A stretch of DNA of 64,000 bases from contig NZ_CP144125.1 in assembly GCF_036429475.1 (NCBI RefSeq), positions 1,240,001 to 1,304,000 of the forward strand. Reading direction: 5' to 3'. Below the pieces are notes generated by a model. It saw only the letters and a list, made by a program, of their open reading frames with translations. It ran no database searches and was not told the origin of the DNA. Positions 1 through 8,055 of this stretch are shown piece after piece. Origin of the DNA: Halalkalicoccus sp. CGA53 (lineage in GTDB: Archaea > Halobacteriota > Halobacteria > Halobacteriales > Halalkalicoccaceae). Position 1 is the first letter of the stretch. Each line of letters starts with the position of its first letter. A program made the translations under genes and the position numbers.

Positions 1-1
1 C

Positions 2-319
2 GAGACGTTCGAAAAGGCGACAGTCGAAGGAGCGGAGCTAGACGGCGTGACGTTCTACCGGATTACCGTCGATCCGGGATGGGTGTGGTCCGACCACTAC
101 GGATCCGTGATCGGAGCAGAGAGCTGTCCGGAGCGACACCGTCTGTTCATGCTCTCCGGGGAGATGACGGTCGAGATGGACGACGGCACCCGGGAAACGC
201 TTCGAGAGGGCGACGTCTCGGTGATAGCGCCGGGACACGACGCGTGGACGGAGGGAGACGAGCGAGCCGTGTTCCTCGATATCGACCCGGGACGAGGCGG
301 ACACGATGAGCAGCGATAA
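2..319 (+). CDS. Cupin-domain protein, 5' end outside the window
   Basis: The reading frame is open from the first complete codon at base 2, so the true start is probably upstream. A GTG at 47 is the first start codon inside the window. The visible part looks like a single small cupin barrel: a VWSDHY segment, then CPERHRLFMLSGEMTVEMDDG, then the second-motif-like GDVSVIAPGHDAWTEGDE. These match the two conserved cupin motifs loosely; there is no full set of metal-binding histidines, so a catalytic role is uncertain. It overlaps the following hydrolase gene by 14 bases, which suggests one transcript. Substrate unknown. Confidence 0.7.
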   Translation, partial: ETFEKATVEGAELDGVTFYRITVDPGWVWSDHYGSVIGAESCPERHRLFMLSGEMTVEMDDGTRETLREGDVSVIAPGHDAWTEGDERAVFLDIDPGRGGHDEQR

Positions 320-1640
320 ACGGAGGACCGAGGACCGGAGCGGCTCCGTCGTTTCGCCGGACGGCACCGAGATAGTGTACTGGACCAGCGGCACGGGACC
401 GCCGCTCGTCCTCGCCCACGGCAGCGGGGTGAGCGATCACCGACGATGGGAGATCGCCGGGGTTCGCCCCGCGCTGGCGGAACACGTGACAGTGTACGCC
501 CTCGACCGCCGTGGTCGGGGCGAGAGCGGCGATAGCCCCGAGTACTCGCTGGAGAAGGAGGTAGCGGACGTAGTGGGCGTCGTCGAGGCGGTCGGCGAAC
601 CGGTCGCGTTGCTCGGCCACTCCTACGGGGCGACTATCGCACTCGAGGCGTCCCTTCTGACCGACGGTATCGCCAGACTCGTGCTCTACGAACCGGGGAT
701 CGCCGTCGGCGATCACGAGCTCGCCCCTCCGGAGGTCGTCGCCGAACTGAACGACCTCCTGGAGGAGGGGGAGAACGAGGAGGCGCTCCTGCTCTTCTGC
801 CGGGTGATCGCGGGTCTCACGCCGGAGGAGATCGACGTCTTCCGATCGGACCCGAGCTGGCGGGACCGGGTCGATGGTGCGCACACCCTGCCCCGGGAGG
901 AACAGGCGATAGCGGACCTCGAACTCCGGCCCGCCCGGTTCGCGGGGATGACCACACCGACCCTCCTGTTGTCCGGCGGGGAGAGCCCCCGGGCGTACCA
1001 GGATGCGACGGCCGTGGTGCACGGAGCGCTCGCGAACAGTCGGATCGTCACCTTCGAGGGCCATCACCACGTGGCGATGCAGACCGCCCCGGAGCGGTTC
1101 GTCGAGGAGGTACTCGCGTTCGTCCGCGAGACGAGCGGACACCACACGGAGGGGAAATCCACGACGACGGAGACGTACGACACCGAATCGGAGGCCGACC
1201 CGAAACGGGTCGTCGATCGCTGGTTCGCCGAGTTCTGGGGCGAGTTGAACCCCGATATCGTCGACGAACTCGCCGCGGAGGATATCCTGTTTCACTACAC
1301 GCTCGTCGGCGAGGTCCGTGGGCGCGAAGCGGTGAAAGCGCGCATCGTCGGGTTCGCGGAGCTCTTTCCGGACGGGGGCTTCGAACTGACTCACGAACCG
1401 ATCGCCGAGGGCGAGTGGGTCGTCGCCCGCTGGGAGGGTGGGGGCACGCACACCGGCCCCGCGTGGGAGCTGTCGGTCGGCACCCTCCCGGCGAACTCCG
1501 GCAGGACGGCTCACTACACCGGTACGACGGTCTACCGCGTCCGCGACGGTACCATCGCCGAGGAGCACGGACAGGCGGACTACATCGCGGCGATGCAACA
1601 GCTCGGTCTCGTCCCGGGAGGCGACGAGGCGACGGACTGA
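306..1640 (+). CDS. Alpha/beta hydrolase fused to a C-terminal SnoaL-like domain
   Basis: 444 residues. Residues about 15-275 are an alpha/beta hydrolase: oxyanion-side HGSG, DRRGRGESGD strand, nucleophile elbow GHSYG, and a C-terminal His in GHHHVAMQ. Residues about 300-435 form an NTF2-like domain of the SnoaL/ester-cyclase type (VVDRWFAEFW near its start, YTGTTVYRVRDGTIAEE near its end). The hydrolase half resembles the stand-alone hydrolase at 38609-39400, including DRRGRGESGD, LGHSYGA, LVLYEP and APERFV-EVLAFVRE, so the two are paralogues. The fusion could couple a hydrolase to a small-molecule-binding domain; substrate unknown. The start overlaps the cupin gene. The TGA stop is the first trinucleotide of the inverted-repeat element at 1638-1740. 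Confidence 0.85.
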   Translation: MSSDKRRTEDRSGSVVSPDGTEIVYWTSGTGPPLVLAHGSGVSDHRRWEIAGVRPALAEHVTVYALDRRGRGESGDSPEYSLEKEVADVVGVVEAVGEPVALLGHSYGATIALEASLLTDGIARLVLYEPGIAVGDHELAPPEVVAELNDLLEEGENEEALLLFCRVIAGLTPEEIDVFRSDPSWRDRVDGAHTLPREEQAIADLELRPARFAGMTTPTLLLSGGESPRAYQDATAVVHGALANSRIVTFEGHHHVAMQTAPERFVEEVLAFVRETSGHHTEGKSTTTETYDTESEADPKRVVDRWFAEFWGELNPDIVDELAAEDILFHYTLVGEVRGREAVKARIVGFAELFPDGGFELTHEPIAEGEWVVARWEGGGTHTGPAWELSVGTLPANSGRTAHYTGTTVYRVRDGTIAEEHGQADYIAAMQQLGLVPGGDEATD

Positions 1641-1740
1641 GAGGGATCATCGTAGGAGTTCGTACTTCCTCGATTCGAATCGAACGACACCGATGAGACG
1701 TGTGCCCGAGAGGTCCGGGTGGCTACGACGATCCCTCTGA
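1638..1740. repeat. MITE-like inverted-repeat element, copy 1, at a stop codon
   Basis: A 97-bp unit lies between TGA (1638-1640) and TGA (1738-1740). Its ends are inverted repeats: GAGGGATCATCGTAG on the left, CTACGACGATCCCTC on the right, 14 of 15 positions pairing. The left TGA is the stop codon of the upstream hydrolase. The core aligns by eye over most of its length with the copy at 59224-59327 and more weakly with 43097-43193. No ORF of its own. I infer a non-autonomous transposable element with a 3-bp target duplication; a structured 3' UTR element is the alternative. Confidence 0.75.
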
Positions 1741-1876
1741 GAACTACAACCGCTGGGTCGACCCACGGCGGTGAGTGCAGCGACGTCCCTCGCTCCCGTC
1801 GGTGGCCGCTCTGCGGGATCGGCCTGCCGGACCGTGGTTCGGTGGTCGCCGCCCGTAGACGACGCCGGACCTCGCC

Positions 1877-2740
1877 CTACAGCCGATCGTCGAGCGCGCG
1901 CTCGCGCCAGGATTCGGTGTCCGGCACCTGGTTGAAGGTGTAGATGTGGACGCCCCGGATGTCGTAGCTCGGATCGTTGACGTACGGGGCGAGCCCCTCG
2001 ATCAGTTCGTCGGGCGTGTAGACGCCGCGTGAGCCGATCAGCTGCTTGACGAAGCCGACCACGCCGGTCGTCTTCTTCAGGAACTCGATCGAGTCGCCGA
2101 CGCCGACCTTCTGGGAGATCCCGATGAGCCGCTGGTAGCTCAGCACGCCCGGAATGCCCACCTCGACCGGGAGCTCGATCCCTCGGTCGCGGATCTCGCC
2201 GACCCACTCGATCACCGCGTCGGGATCGTAACAGAGCTGCGTGACGATGTACGTCGCGTGGGGTTCCTTCTTCGCCATCGACTCCGCGAGCGTCTCCTCG
2301 GAGAGGAACGCGTGGCCCTCGGGATAGCCCGTGATACCGATCTCCTCGAACGGGTGCTCGAGCTCGTCGAGCGCCACGAGCAGCTCGTAAGCCGACTCGA
2401 ACTCGCCGACGGGCTCCTCGCGGTCACCGCCGGGAACGAAAAGGTCCGTGACGCCGGCCTCCGCGAGCAGCTCGACGATCTCAGCGAGGTGCTCCCGATC
2501 TCTGACGTAGCGCGCGGCGACGTGCGGGACGATCTCGTACCCCGCTGCCGCACCCTTCACGGTCCACTCGAGCGTCGCGTCGAGGCCGAGCGTGGGCGAG
2601 GTGGTGATCGCGATCGTCGCCCCGTCCGGCAGGTGGTCCATCTGCTCGCCGAAACTGTCGAACGGCATCAGCTCGAAGCGCGGCGCCGTGAGCAGCATCG
2701 GGACCCCCTCGTCCATCGCCGAATCGGATCCGAGTGCCAT
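1877..2740 (-). CDS. Methylenetetrahydrofolate reductase family protein (MetF-like)
   Basis: 287 residues, close to the usual length of a single-domain MetF. The fold is recognisable from HVAARYVRDREHLAEI near residue 75, LFVPGGDREEP (flavin/folate pocket), and THATYIVTQ-type segment ATYIVTQLCYD followed by PVEVGIPGVLS. Expected reaction: reduction of methylene-THF to methyl-THF, or the reverse as an oxidation feeding one-carbon units into the folate pool. It is the last gene of a leftward cluster with a GcvT/DmdA-like protein and a dimethylglycine-dehydrogenase-like flavoenzyme. No promoter box is obvious in the 93-base gap upstream, so cotranscription is likely. It may serve one-carbon catabolism rather than methionine synthesis. 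Confidence 0.85.
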   Translation of the reverse strand: MALGSDSAMDEGVPMLLTAPRFELMPFDSFGEQMDHLPDGATIAITTSPTLGLDATLEWTVKGAAAGYEIVPHVAARYVRDREHLAEIVELLAEAGVTDLFVPGGDREEPVGEFESAYELLVALDELEHPFEEIGITGYPEGHAFLSEETLAESMAKKEPHATYIVTQLCYDPDAVIEWVGEIRDRGIELPVEVGIPGVLSYQRLIGISQKVGVGDSIEFLKKTTGVVGFVKQLIGSRGVYTPDELIEGLAPYVNDPSYDIRGVHIYTFNQVPDTESWRERALDDRL

Positions 2741-2833
2741 CCCGTCAGCCTCCTGCGGCGGTGTCGGGGAGTCGGTGCGAGCGGGCGAGCGCTACCCCCT
2801 CTTCGGTCTCTCGGACCCGGACACCACCGCGGC

Positions 2834-4222
2834 TCACTCGCCGGCCTCCTCGCGTGCGTGGAGTTTCGCCTGCTCGCGCGCGCTCGGGTTCACCGAGGGC
2901 TTGAACGGCACCTTCGAGACCGTCGCGTAGACCGGCTCGCCCGGCTCCTCGGCGTACTCGTCGGGGAGGTGGACCTCGAACTCGACGTCCGCGTCGACGT
3001 CGTAGACGCTGTCGTCGAGCGGGACGTCGAGGCCCTCGAGTTTTTCCGCGGGGACGAACGCCAGCGCGAGGTTCGTCTCGAGTTCGGGGTTGTACCACGG
3101 CGAGGTGACGTAGCCACACTCCTCGCCCGTCTCGGGGTCGGAGACGAGCCAGAAGTCGGGCGCGTAGTCGCGGATCGGCTCGCCCGCCATCTTCAGCCCC
3201 ACCATCTTGTGGTTGAACGGGTAGTCGCCCGCCTCGATCCGCTCCTGCTGGCGTTCGAGTTCCTCCTTGCCGACGTACTCTCCCTCCTTTTTCGAGGGGA
3301 CCTGGTAGCCGAGGTTCACCTGGAACGGCGAGGTCTCGTGGTCCATGTCCTGGCCCCACGAAAGGATGCCCGCGGCGATCCGGCGGTGGTGGGCGGGCGC
3401 GACCTGCATCCCGCCGTGCTCGACGACCGACTCGTGGACCGGGTCCCAGACGCGTTCGGCGTTCTTACTCGCCTCTCTGACGTAGATCTCGAAACCCTTC
3501 TCGCCGGAGAAGCCCGTCTGGCTCACCAGACAGGAGACGCCGTCGATCTCCGCCTCCATCAGCCCGTAGTAGGGTATCTCCTCGACCTCCTCGCCGACCA
3601 CGTCGACCATCACGTCGACCGACTTCGGCCCCTGGATCTGCATCGGCGCGACGTCGATCTCGTCGATCTCGACGTCGAAGTCCATCCCGACGTTCACACC
3701 CTGGAGCCACTGCATGAGCGTCGAATCGGAGATCGAGAACCAGAACTCGTCCTCGGCCGGTCGGAGCAGGACGGGGTCGTTCAGGATCCCGCCGTCCTCG
3801 TTACAGAGGATGACGTACTTGCCTTTCATCGCGTCGATCGCGGTCGCGTCGCGCGTGATGACGTAATCCGTGAGCGCCTCCGCGTCCGGCCCCTTCACAC
3901 GGATCTGGCGCTCGACGGCGACGTCCCAGATCGTCACGTGGTTGACGAGCGCGTCGTACTCGGCCATCATCCCGCCCTCCTCGGGTTTCAGCATCCCGCG
4001 GGGGTGGTAGACGCGGTTGTAGACGGTCGCACGCCACGCGCCGTTCTCGACGAACGACTTGTGGAAGAAGGGCGACTTCCGGACCCGCGTCGAGACGAGC
4101 ATCTCGATGCCCGGATCGCCGGACTGGCGCAGGTTCCTGGGCAGCACCCGGTCCGACTGGTCGACGCTCGGGTAGTTCGGGTGCGACTGCTCCTCTATCG
4201 ACGGCGGCTCGCTGTTCGCCAT
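2834..4222 (-). CDS. GcvT-family THF-dependent methyltransferase, DmdA/LigM-like
   Basis: 462 residues, longer than a standard glycine-cleavage T protein (about 370) and close to LigM. The pattern TVYNRVYHPR, then IWDVAVERQIRVKGPDA, then KYVILCNEDGGILNDPVLLR and SDSTLMQWLQG, is what I recall of the DmdA/LigM branch of the GcvT fold, which moves methyl groups from sulfonium, methoxy or amine donors to tetrahydrofolate. A C-terminal GCV_T_C barrel begins near residue 335 (FNHKMVGLKM). A TATA-like CACTTTTGG on this strand (about 4247-4255) lies 28 bases before the ATG, so it may have its own promoter. The metF-type gene follows directly, as in known demethylase clusters. The methyl donor cannot be told from sequence. 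Confidence 0.8.
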   Translation of the reverse strand: MANSEPPSIEEQSHPNYPSVDQSDRVLPRNLRQSGDPGIEMLVSTRVRKSPFFHKSFVENGAWRATVYNRVYHPRGMLKPEEGGMMAEYDALVNHVTIWDVAVERQIRVKGPDAEALTDYVITRDATAIDAMKGKYVILCNEDGGILNDPVLLRPAEDEFWFSISDSTLMQWLQGVNVGMDFDVEIDEIDVAPMQIQGPKSVDVMVDVVGEEVEEIPYYGLMEAEIDGVSCLVSQTGFSGEKGFEIYVREASKNAERVWDPVHESVVEHGGMQVAPAHHRRIAAGILSWGQDMDHETSPFQVNLGYQVPSKKEGEYVGKEELERQQERIEAGDYPFNHKMVGLKMAGEPIRDYAPDFWLVSDPETGEECGYVTSPWYNPELETNLALAFVPAEKLEGLDVPLDDSVYDVDADVEFEVHLPDEYAEEPGEPVYATVSKVPFKPSVNPSAREQAKLHAREEAGE

Positions 4223-4264
4223 GCCAGAGCTTCTCTGTGTCCCCCCAAAAGTGTTCTGCTACCC

Positions 4265-5500
4265 TCACCGCCGGTTGATGATCGTCGCCTCGTAGCCCTG
4301 ATCCTCGATCGCGCGCGTGATCTCCCGAGAGTGGCCCGACCCGCTCGTGATCACGCTGAAGACGAGGTACGCCTCCCCGACGGCGAGGTCCTCGACCGCC
4401 CGGTCGTGGCGCACCCAGCGAATGTTCGCGTCGTGCTCGGCGATGATCCCCGAGATGTCGGCCATCCGTCCGGGGGCGTCGGTGATCTTCACCCGGAGGT
4501 GGAGTAGCTGCTCGCGGTCGGTCATCGCGTGGATCAGCACCGTCTGGAGCATCGGCATGTCGAGGTTGCCACCACAGAGAAGCGGCATCACCGTCTCGCC
4601 CGAGACGTCGAGGTCGTCGGAGAGCAGCGCCGCGACGCTCGCCGCACCCGCACCCTCGACCAGCTGTTTCGCCCGTTCGAGCAACAGCAGGATCGCCCGG
4701 GCGATCTCGTCGTCGCTCACGGTGAGCACCTCGTCGACGTGGCGCTTGATCACCGAGAGGGTGAGTTCGGAGACCCCGCCGGTCGCGATGCCGTCGGCGA
4801 TCGTCCCGACCGTGTCGAGCGTCTGTGGCGTGCCCTTCTTCAGGCTCTCGGGCACCGTCGCCGCCTCCTCGGCCTGCACCCCCACGATCCGGGTCTCCGG
4901 GCTCAGTTCGGCGAACGCGGTCGCGATCCCCGAGATGAGCCCGCCGCCGCCGATCGGGACGATCACCGTGTCGACCTCGGGGAGGTCCTCCGCCATCTCG
5001 ACGCCGAGCGTTCCCTGCCCGGCGACGATCGCCGGGTCGTCGTAGGCGTGGACGAAGGTCGCCTCCCCGTCCTCCTCGGCGAGCCCCTTCGCGTGGGCCA
5101 TCGCCGCCTGAAAGTCCCGCCCCTCGAGTTCGACCGTCGCGCCGTAGCCACGGGTGGCGTCGATCTTCGTCTGCGGGGCTGCTCTCGGCATCACGATCGT
5201 CGACTCGACGCCGCGTTTCGTCGCCGCGAGTGCCACACCCTGGGCGTGGTTGCCCGCGCTCGCCGCGATGACGCGTTCGACCCCGCCCTCTTCCTCACAC
5301 TTCCTGATCTTGTTGTACGCCCCGCGGGTCTTGAACGAGCCCGTCCACTGGAGGTGTTCCATCTTCAGGAACACGTCGGCACCGACCATCGCCGAGAGCG
5401 AGGTGCTCTCCTCGACCGGCGTCCGCTTGACGACGCTCTCGTCGTCGAGGCGCTCCAGTGCCGCCTCGATCTCCGCGAATCCGAACTCCGTTTCTGTCAT
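4265..5500 (-). CDS. Threonine/serine ammonia-lyase with ACT domain
   Basis: 411 residues. PLP-dependent fold II enzyme: the PLP lysine sits in GSFKTRGAYNKI (about residue 54), the substrate loop in ASAGNHAQGVA, and the phosphate-binding glycine loop in PIGGGGLISGIA. A C-terminal ACT domain begins about residue 328 (LLHLRVKITDAPGRMADISG), as in allosteric threonine dehydratases (IlvA/TdcB-like). Reaction: threonine to 2-oxobutyrate plus ammonia, or serine to pyruvate. It lies between the two GcvT-type genes, 18 bases after the flavoenzyme, so a role in disposing of serine made from glycine and methylene-THF is plausible (inference). A biosynthetic isoleucine role remains possible. Confidence 0.88.
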   Translation of the reverse strand: MTETEFGFAEIEAALERLDDESVVKRTPVEESTSLSAMVGADVFLKMEHLQWTGSFKTRGAYNKIRKCEEEGGVERVIAASAGNHAQGVALAATKRGVESTIVMPRAAPQTKIDATRGYGATVELEGRDFQAAMAHAKGLAEEDGEATFVHAYDDPAIVAGQGTLGVEMAEDLPEVDTVIVPIGGGGLISGIATAFAELSPETRIVGVQAEEAATVPESLKKGTPQTLDTVGTIADGIATGGVSELTLSVIKRHVDEVLTVSDDEIARAILLLLERAKQLVEGAGAASVAALLSDDLDVSGETVMPLLCGGNLDMPMLQTVLIHAMTDREQLLHLRVKITDAPGRMADISGIIAEHDANIRWVRHDRAVEDLAVGEAYLVFSVITSGSGHSREITRAIEDQGYEATIINRR

Positions 5501-5518
5501 GGCCGACCCTCACGCCGC

Positions 5519-8011
5519 CTACCGAAGAATCTTCTCCCGCCCGGGGTCGAACAGTGGCTCGCTCGCGACCGTCGCGCCGTACCGCTCGCCCTCGTAGGCG
5601 ATCTCCAGACCGGCCCCCTCCTCCGCGTACCCGGTCGGGAGGTAGCCGTAGGCGATCCCGGCGTCGACGCTGTAGCCGTAGTCCGCCGCGTTCACGTAGC
5701 CCACCAGCTCCTCGCCGTCGTAGATCGGCTTGCCCGAGTCGACGACTTTTCCCGACTCGTCGAGCGTGAGCGGCGTGAGTTCTCTCCCAGGATCGCCACC
5801 CTCCTCGAGCGCCGCTTTCCCCACGAACTCGGTCCCCGTGTCGACTGCGAAGCCCATCCCGGCCTCGTACGGGTCGTACTCCGGGGTGACGTCGGTACCC
5901 CAGAGCCGGTACCCCTTCTCCAGACGGAGCGAGCCGAGGAACGCACCGTTGCCGAGTGGAACCATTCCGTGTTCCTCTCCCGACTCCCAGACGAGGTCCC
6001 AGAGCCGCCCGCCGTACTCCGTGGGCGCGTAGAGCTCCCAGCCGAGTTCGCCGACGTAGGAGACCCGGAGCGCCGTCACCGGGACCGAGTCGACGTAGAA
6101 CTCCTTCGCGCGGAAGTAGCCGAACGCCTCGTGCGAGAGGTCCTCGTCGGTCAACGGCTGGAGCACCTCGCGCGCCTTCGGCCCCCAGACGCCGAGCCCA
6201 CACTGATCGGAGACGTGCGGGTCGATCGAGACCTCCCCCGATGCCTGCTCGCGGATCCACCGCGTGTGCTCGGTCGCCGACGAGCCGCCGCCGGTCGTCG
6301 CGACGAACCGATCCTCGCCCAGCCGCGTGATCGCCATGTCCGCGAGCACCCCGCCCGCCTCGTCGAGCATTGGCGCGTAGCGTACCTGGCCGACGTCGAC
6401 GTCCATGTCGTTGGTGAACACGCGTTGTACGACCGCGAGGCTGTCCGGTCCCGTGATCTCGATGCCGGTATATCTGGAGAGGTCGTAGATCCCGACGCGG
6501 TCGCGCACCGCCTGGTGTTCGGCGCCCTGGATCGGCGACCACTCCTTCGCGAGCCAGCCCGAGCGTTCGGGCACGTCGTACTCGCTCAACAGGCCCTCGT
6601 TCGTCTCGAACCACTGGGGCACCTCCCAGCCGCCCGATTCGACGAACTCAGCGCCGAGTTCCGCCTGCCGGTCGTAGAAGGGGCTCCGGCGCAGCCCGCG
6701 CTGGTTCACCGGCTGCCCGCGCGGGTGGATCAGTTGGTAGACCTCCTGGTACTGCTGGCCGCCGCGCGCCCGCGAGAACGCCCGGCTGCCGGAGTGGGGC
6801 TGGAACCGCGAGATATGCGCACCGCTCGCGTCGAGCCGTTCGCCGTCGAGCTTCGGGACGCCCTCGTCCATCCACGACGCGATCACGTTCCCCGCACCGC
6901 CCGACTGCGTGACCCAGATGGCGAGCGCCCACCAGAGTCCCTCCGTCTCCTCGCTCTCGCCGAGGATCGGCATCCCGTCGGGGGTGAACGAGAACATCCC
7001 GTTGAACGCGCGGTCGAACTCACAGTCCGAGAGGGCTGGAATCAGCTCGCTGGCGGCGTCGTACGCCGACCGGTCGATGTCGGGGTGGGTCGGCTCGGTG
7101 AAGTGGCGTTCGGTGAACTCCCGGATCGAGGGCATCTCCTCGGCTTCTTCCGGCGCGGCGATGTCCTCCGGCGGTACCAGGAGCGGTTCGTGGTTGTACG
7201 ATCCGACGCCGTAGGAGTCGCGATGCTGGCGGAAGTAGAGCGCGTAGTCCTGGTGTCTGAGGATCGGCTCCTCGAGTTCGGCCTCCGCGCCCGCGAGTTC
7301 CGAGAGCGGCTCGCTCACGAGATACTGGTGGGCGCAGGGCACCAACGGAACGTCGAAGTCGACCATCTCACCGAGCAGCGGCCCCCAGATGTTCGTCGCC
7401 ACCAGTACCTCCTCGCACTCGATCCGACCCCGATCGGTGACGACCGCCGAGACCTCACCACCCTCCGTCTCGATGTCGGTGACCGTCGTGTGGCCGTGGA
7501 ACTCCGCTGCACCCGTGTCCATCGCGGCCCGCGCCATCGTCTCGGAGACGTCGACCGCGTGGGCCTTGCCGTCCGTGGGGACGTAGTAGCCGCCGTGGAT
7601 CACGGACTCGTCGACGAGCGCGAGCCGCTCGCCGACCTCCTCCGGCGAGAGCAGTTCGCCGTCCTCGATGCCGAAGGAGACGCCGTACTCTCGCTTCCGT
7701 TTGAGGTACTCCCAGCGTTCGGGGGTGTAGGCCACCTCGATGCCGCCACAGGGCTCGTACCCCTCCAGATCGGTGTAGAGCTCCTGCGTGTAGCGCGCGA
7801 GCCGGGTCATCAGCCGGTTCTCGGTGGTCTGGAAGACCAGCCCGGGGGCGTGCGAGGTCGACCCGCCCGTCTCGAACAGCGGACCCTGGTCCACGACGAC
7901 GATCCCCTCGCGGCCGCGCTCTGCGAGGTGGTAGGCGGCCGAACAGCCGACACAGCCCGCCCCGACCACGACCGTCTCGGCGCGCTCGGGAAGGGCGCTC
8001 TCTGTGCTCAT
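5519..8011 (-). CDS. Dimethylglycine/sarcosine dehydrogenase-like flavoprotein with GcvT domains
   Basis: 830 residues from the ATG at 8011. An open frame extends further upstream to 8353 but runs through the IclR gene and lacks family similarity, so I reject it. N-terminal FAD-binding fold: VVVGAGCVGCSAAYHLAERG (residues about 14-33). GGSTSHAPG places a His at about 54 where dimethylglycine dehydrogenases attach FAD covalently. The second half (from about residue 440) is FAO_M plus GCV_T and GCV_T_C, which pass the formaldehyde equivalent to THF as methylene-THF. Domain order and length match mammalian and bacterial DMGDH/SARDH. A TATA-like GGCTTATGTC on this strand (about 8031-8040) lies 25-28 bases before the ATG. 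Confidence 0.88.
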   Translation of the reverse strand: MSTESALPERAETVVVGAGCVGCSAAYHLAERGREGIVVVDQGPLFETGGSTSHAPGLVFQTTENRLMTRLARYTQELYTDLEGYEPCGGIEVAYTPERWEYLKRKREYGVSFGIEDGELLSPEEVGERLALVDESVIHGGYYVPTDGKAHAVDVSETMARAAMDTGAAEFHGHTTVTDIETEGGEVSAVVTDRGRIECEEVLVATNIWGPLLGEMVDFDVPLVPCAHQYLVSEPLSELAGAEAELEEPILRHQDYALYFRQHRDSYGVGSYNHEPLLVPPEDIAAPEEAEEMPSIREFTERHFTEPTHPDIDRSAYDAASELIPALSDCEFDRAFNGMFSFTPDGMPILGESEETEGLWWALAIWVTQSGGAGNVIASWMDEGVPKLDGERLDASGAHISRFQPHSGSRAFSRARGGQQYQEVYQLIHPRGQPVNQRGLRRSPFYDRQAELGAEFVESGGWEVPQWFETNEGLLSEYDVPERSGWLAKEWSPIQGAEHQAVRDRVGIYDLSRYTGIEITGPDSLAVVQRVFTNDMDVDVGQVRYAPMLDEAGGVLADMAITRLGEDRFVATTGGGSSATEHTRWIREQASGEVSIDPHVSDQCGLGVWGPKAREVLQPLTDEDLSHEAFGYFRAKEFYVDSVPVTALRVSYVGELGWELYAPTEYGGRLWDLVWESGEEHGMVPLGNGAFLGSLRLEKGYRLWGTDVTPEYDPYEAGMGFAVDTGTEFVGKAALEEGGDPGRELTPLTLDESGKVVDSGKPIYDGEELVGYVNAADYGYSVDAGIAYGYLPTGYAEEGAGLEIAYEGERYGATVASEPLFDPGREKILR

Positions 8012-8030
8012 GTCCCAACTCGTTCCGACC

Positions 8031-8041
8031 TCGACATAAGC
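8031..8041 (-). promoter_or_regulatory. TATA-like box for the dehydrogenase gene
   Basis: On the minus strand the sequence reads GGCTTATGTCG, centred about 25-27 bases before the ATG at 8011. This is the usual spacing for haloarchaeal leaderless transcripts. It would let the catabolic genes be transcribed separately from the regulator upstream. Confidence 0.45.
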
Positions 8042-8055
8042 CTCACGGTGACGTC

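Noticed and set aside
2258-4507. A 749-residue plus-strand open frame
   Set aside because: Antisense shadow of the MetF-like and GcvT-like genes with no family features.
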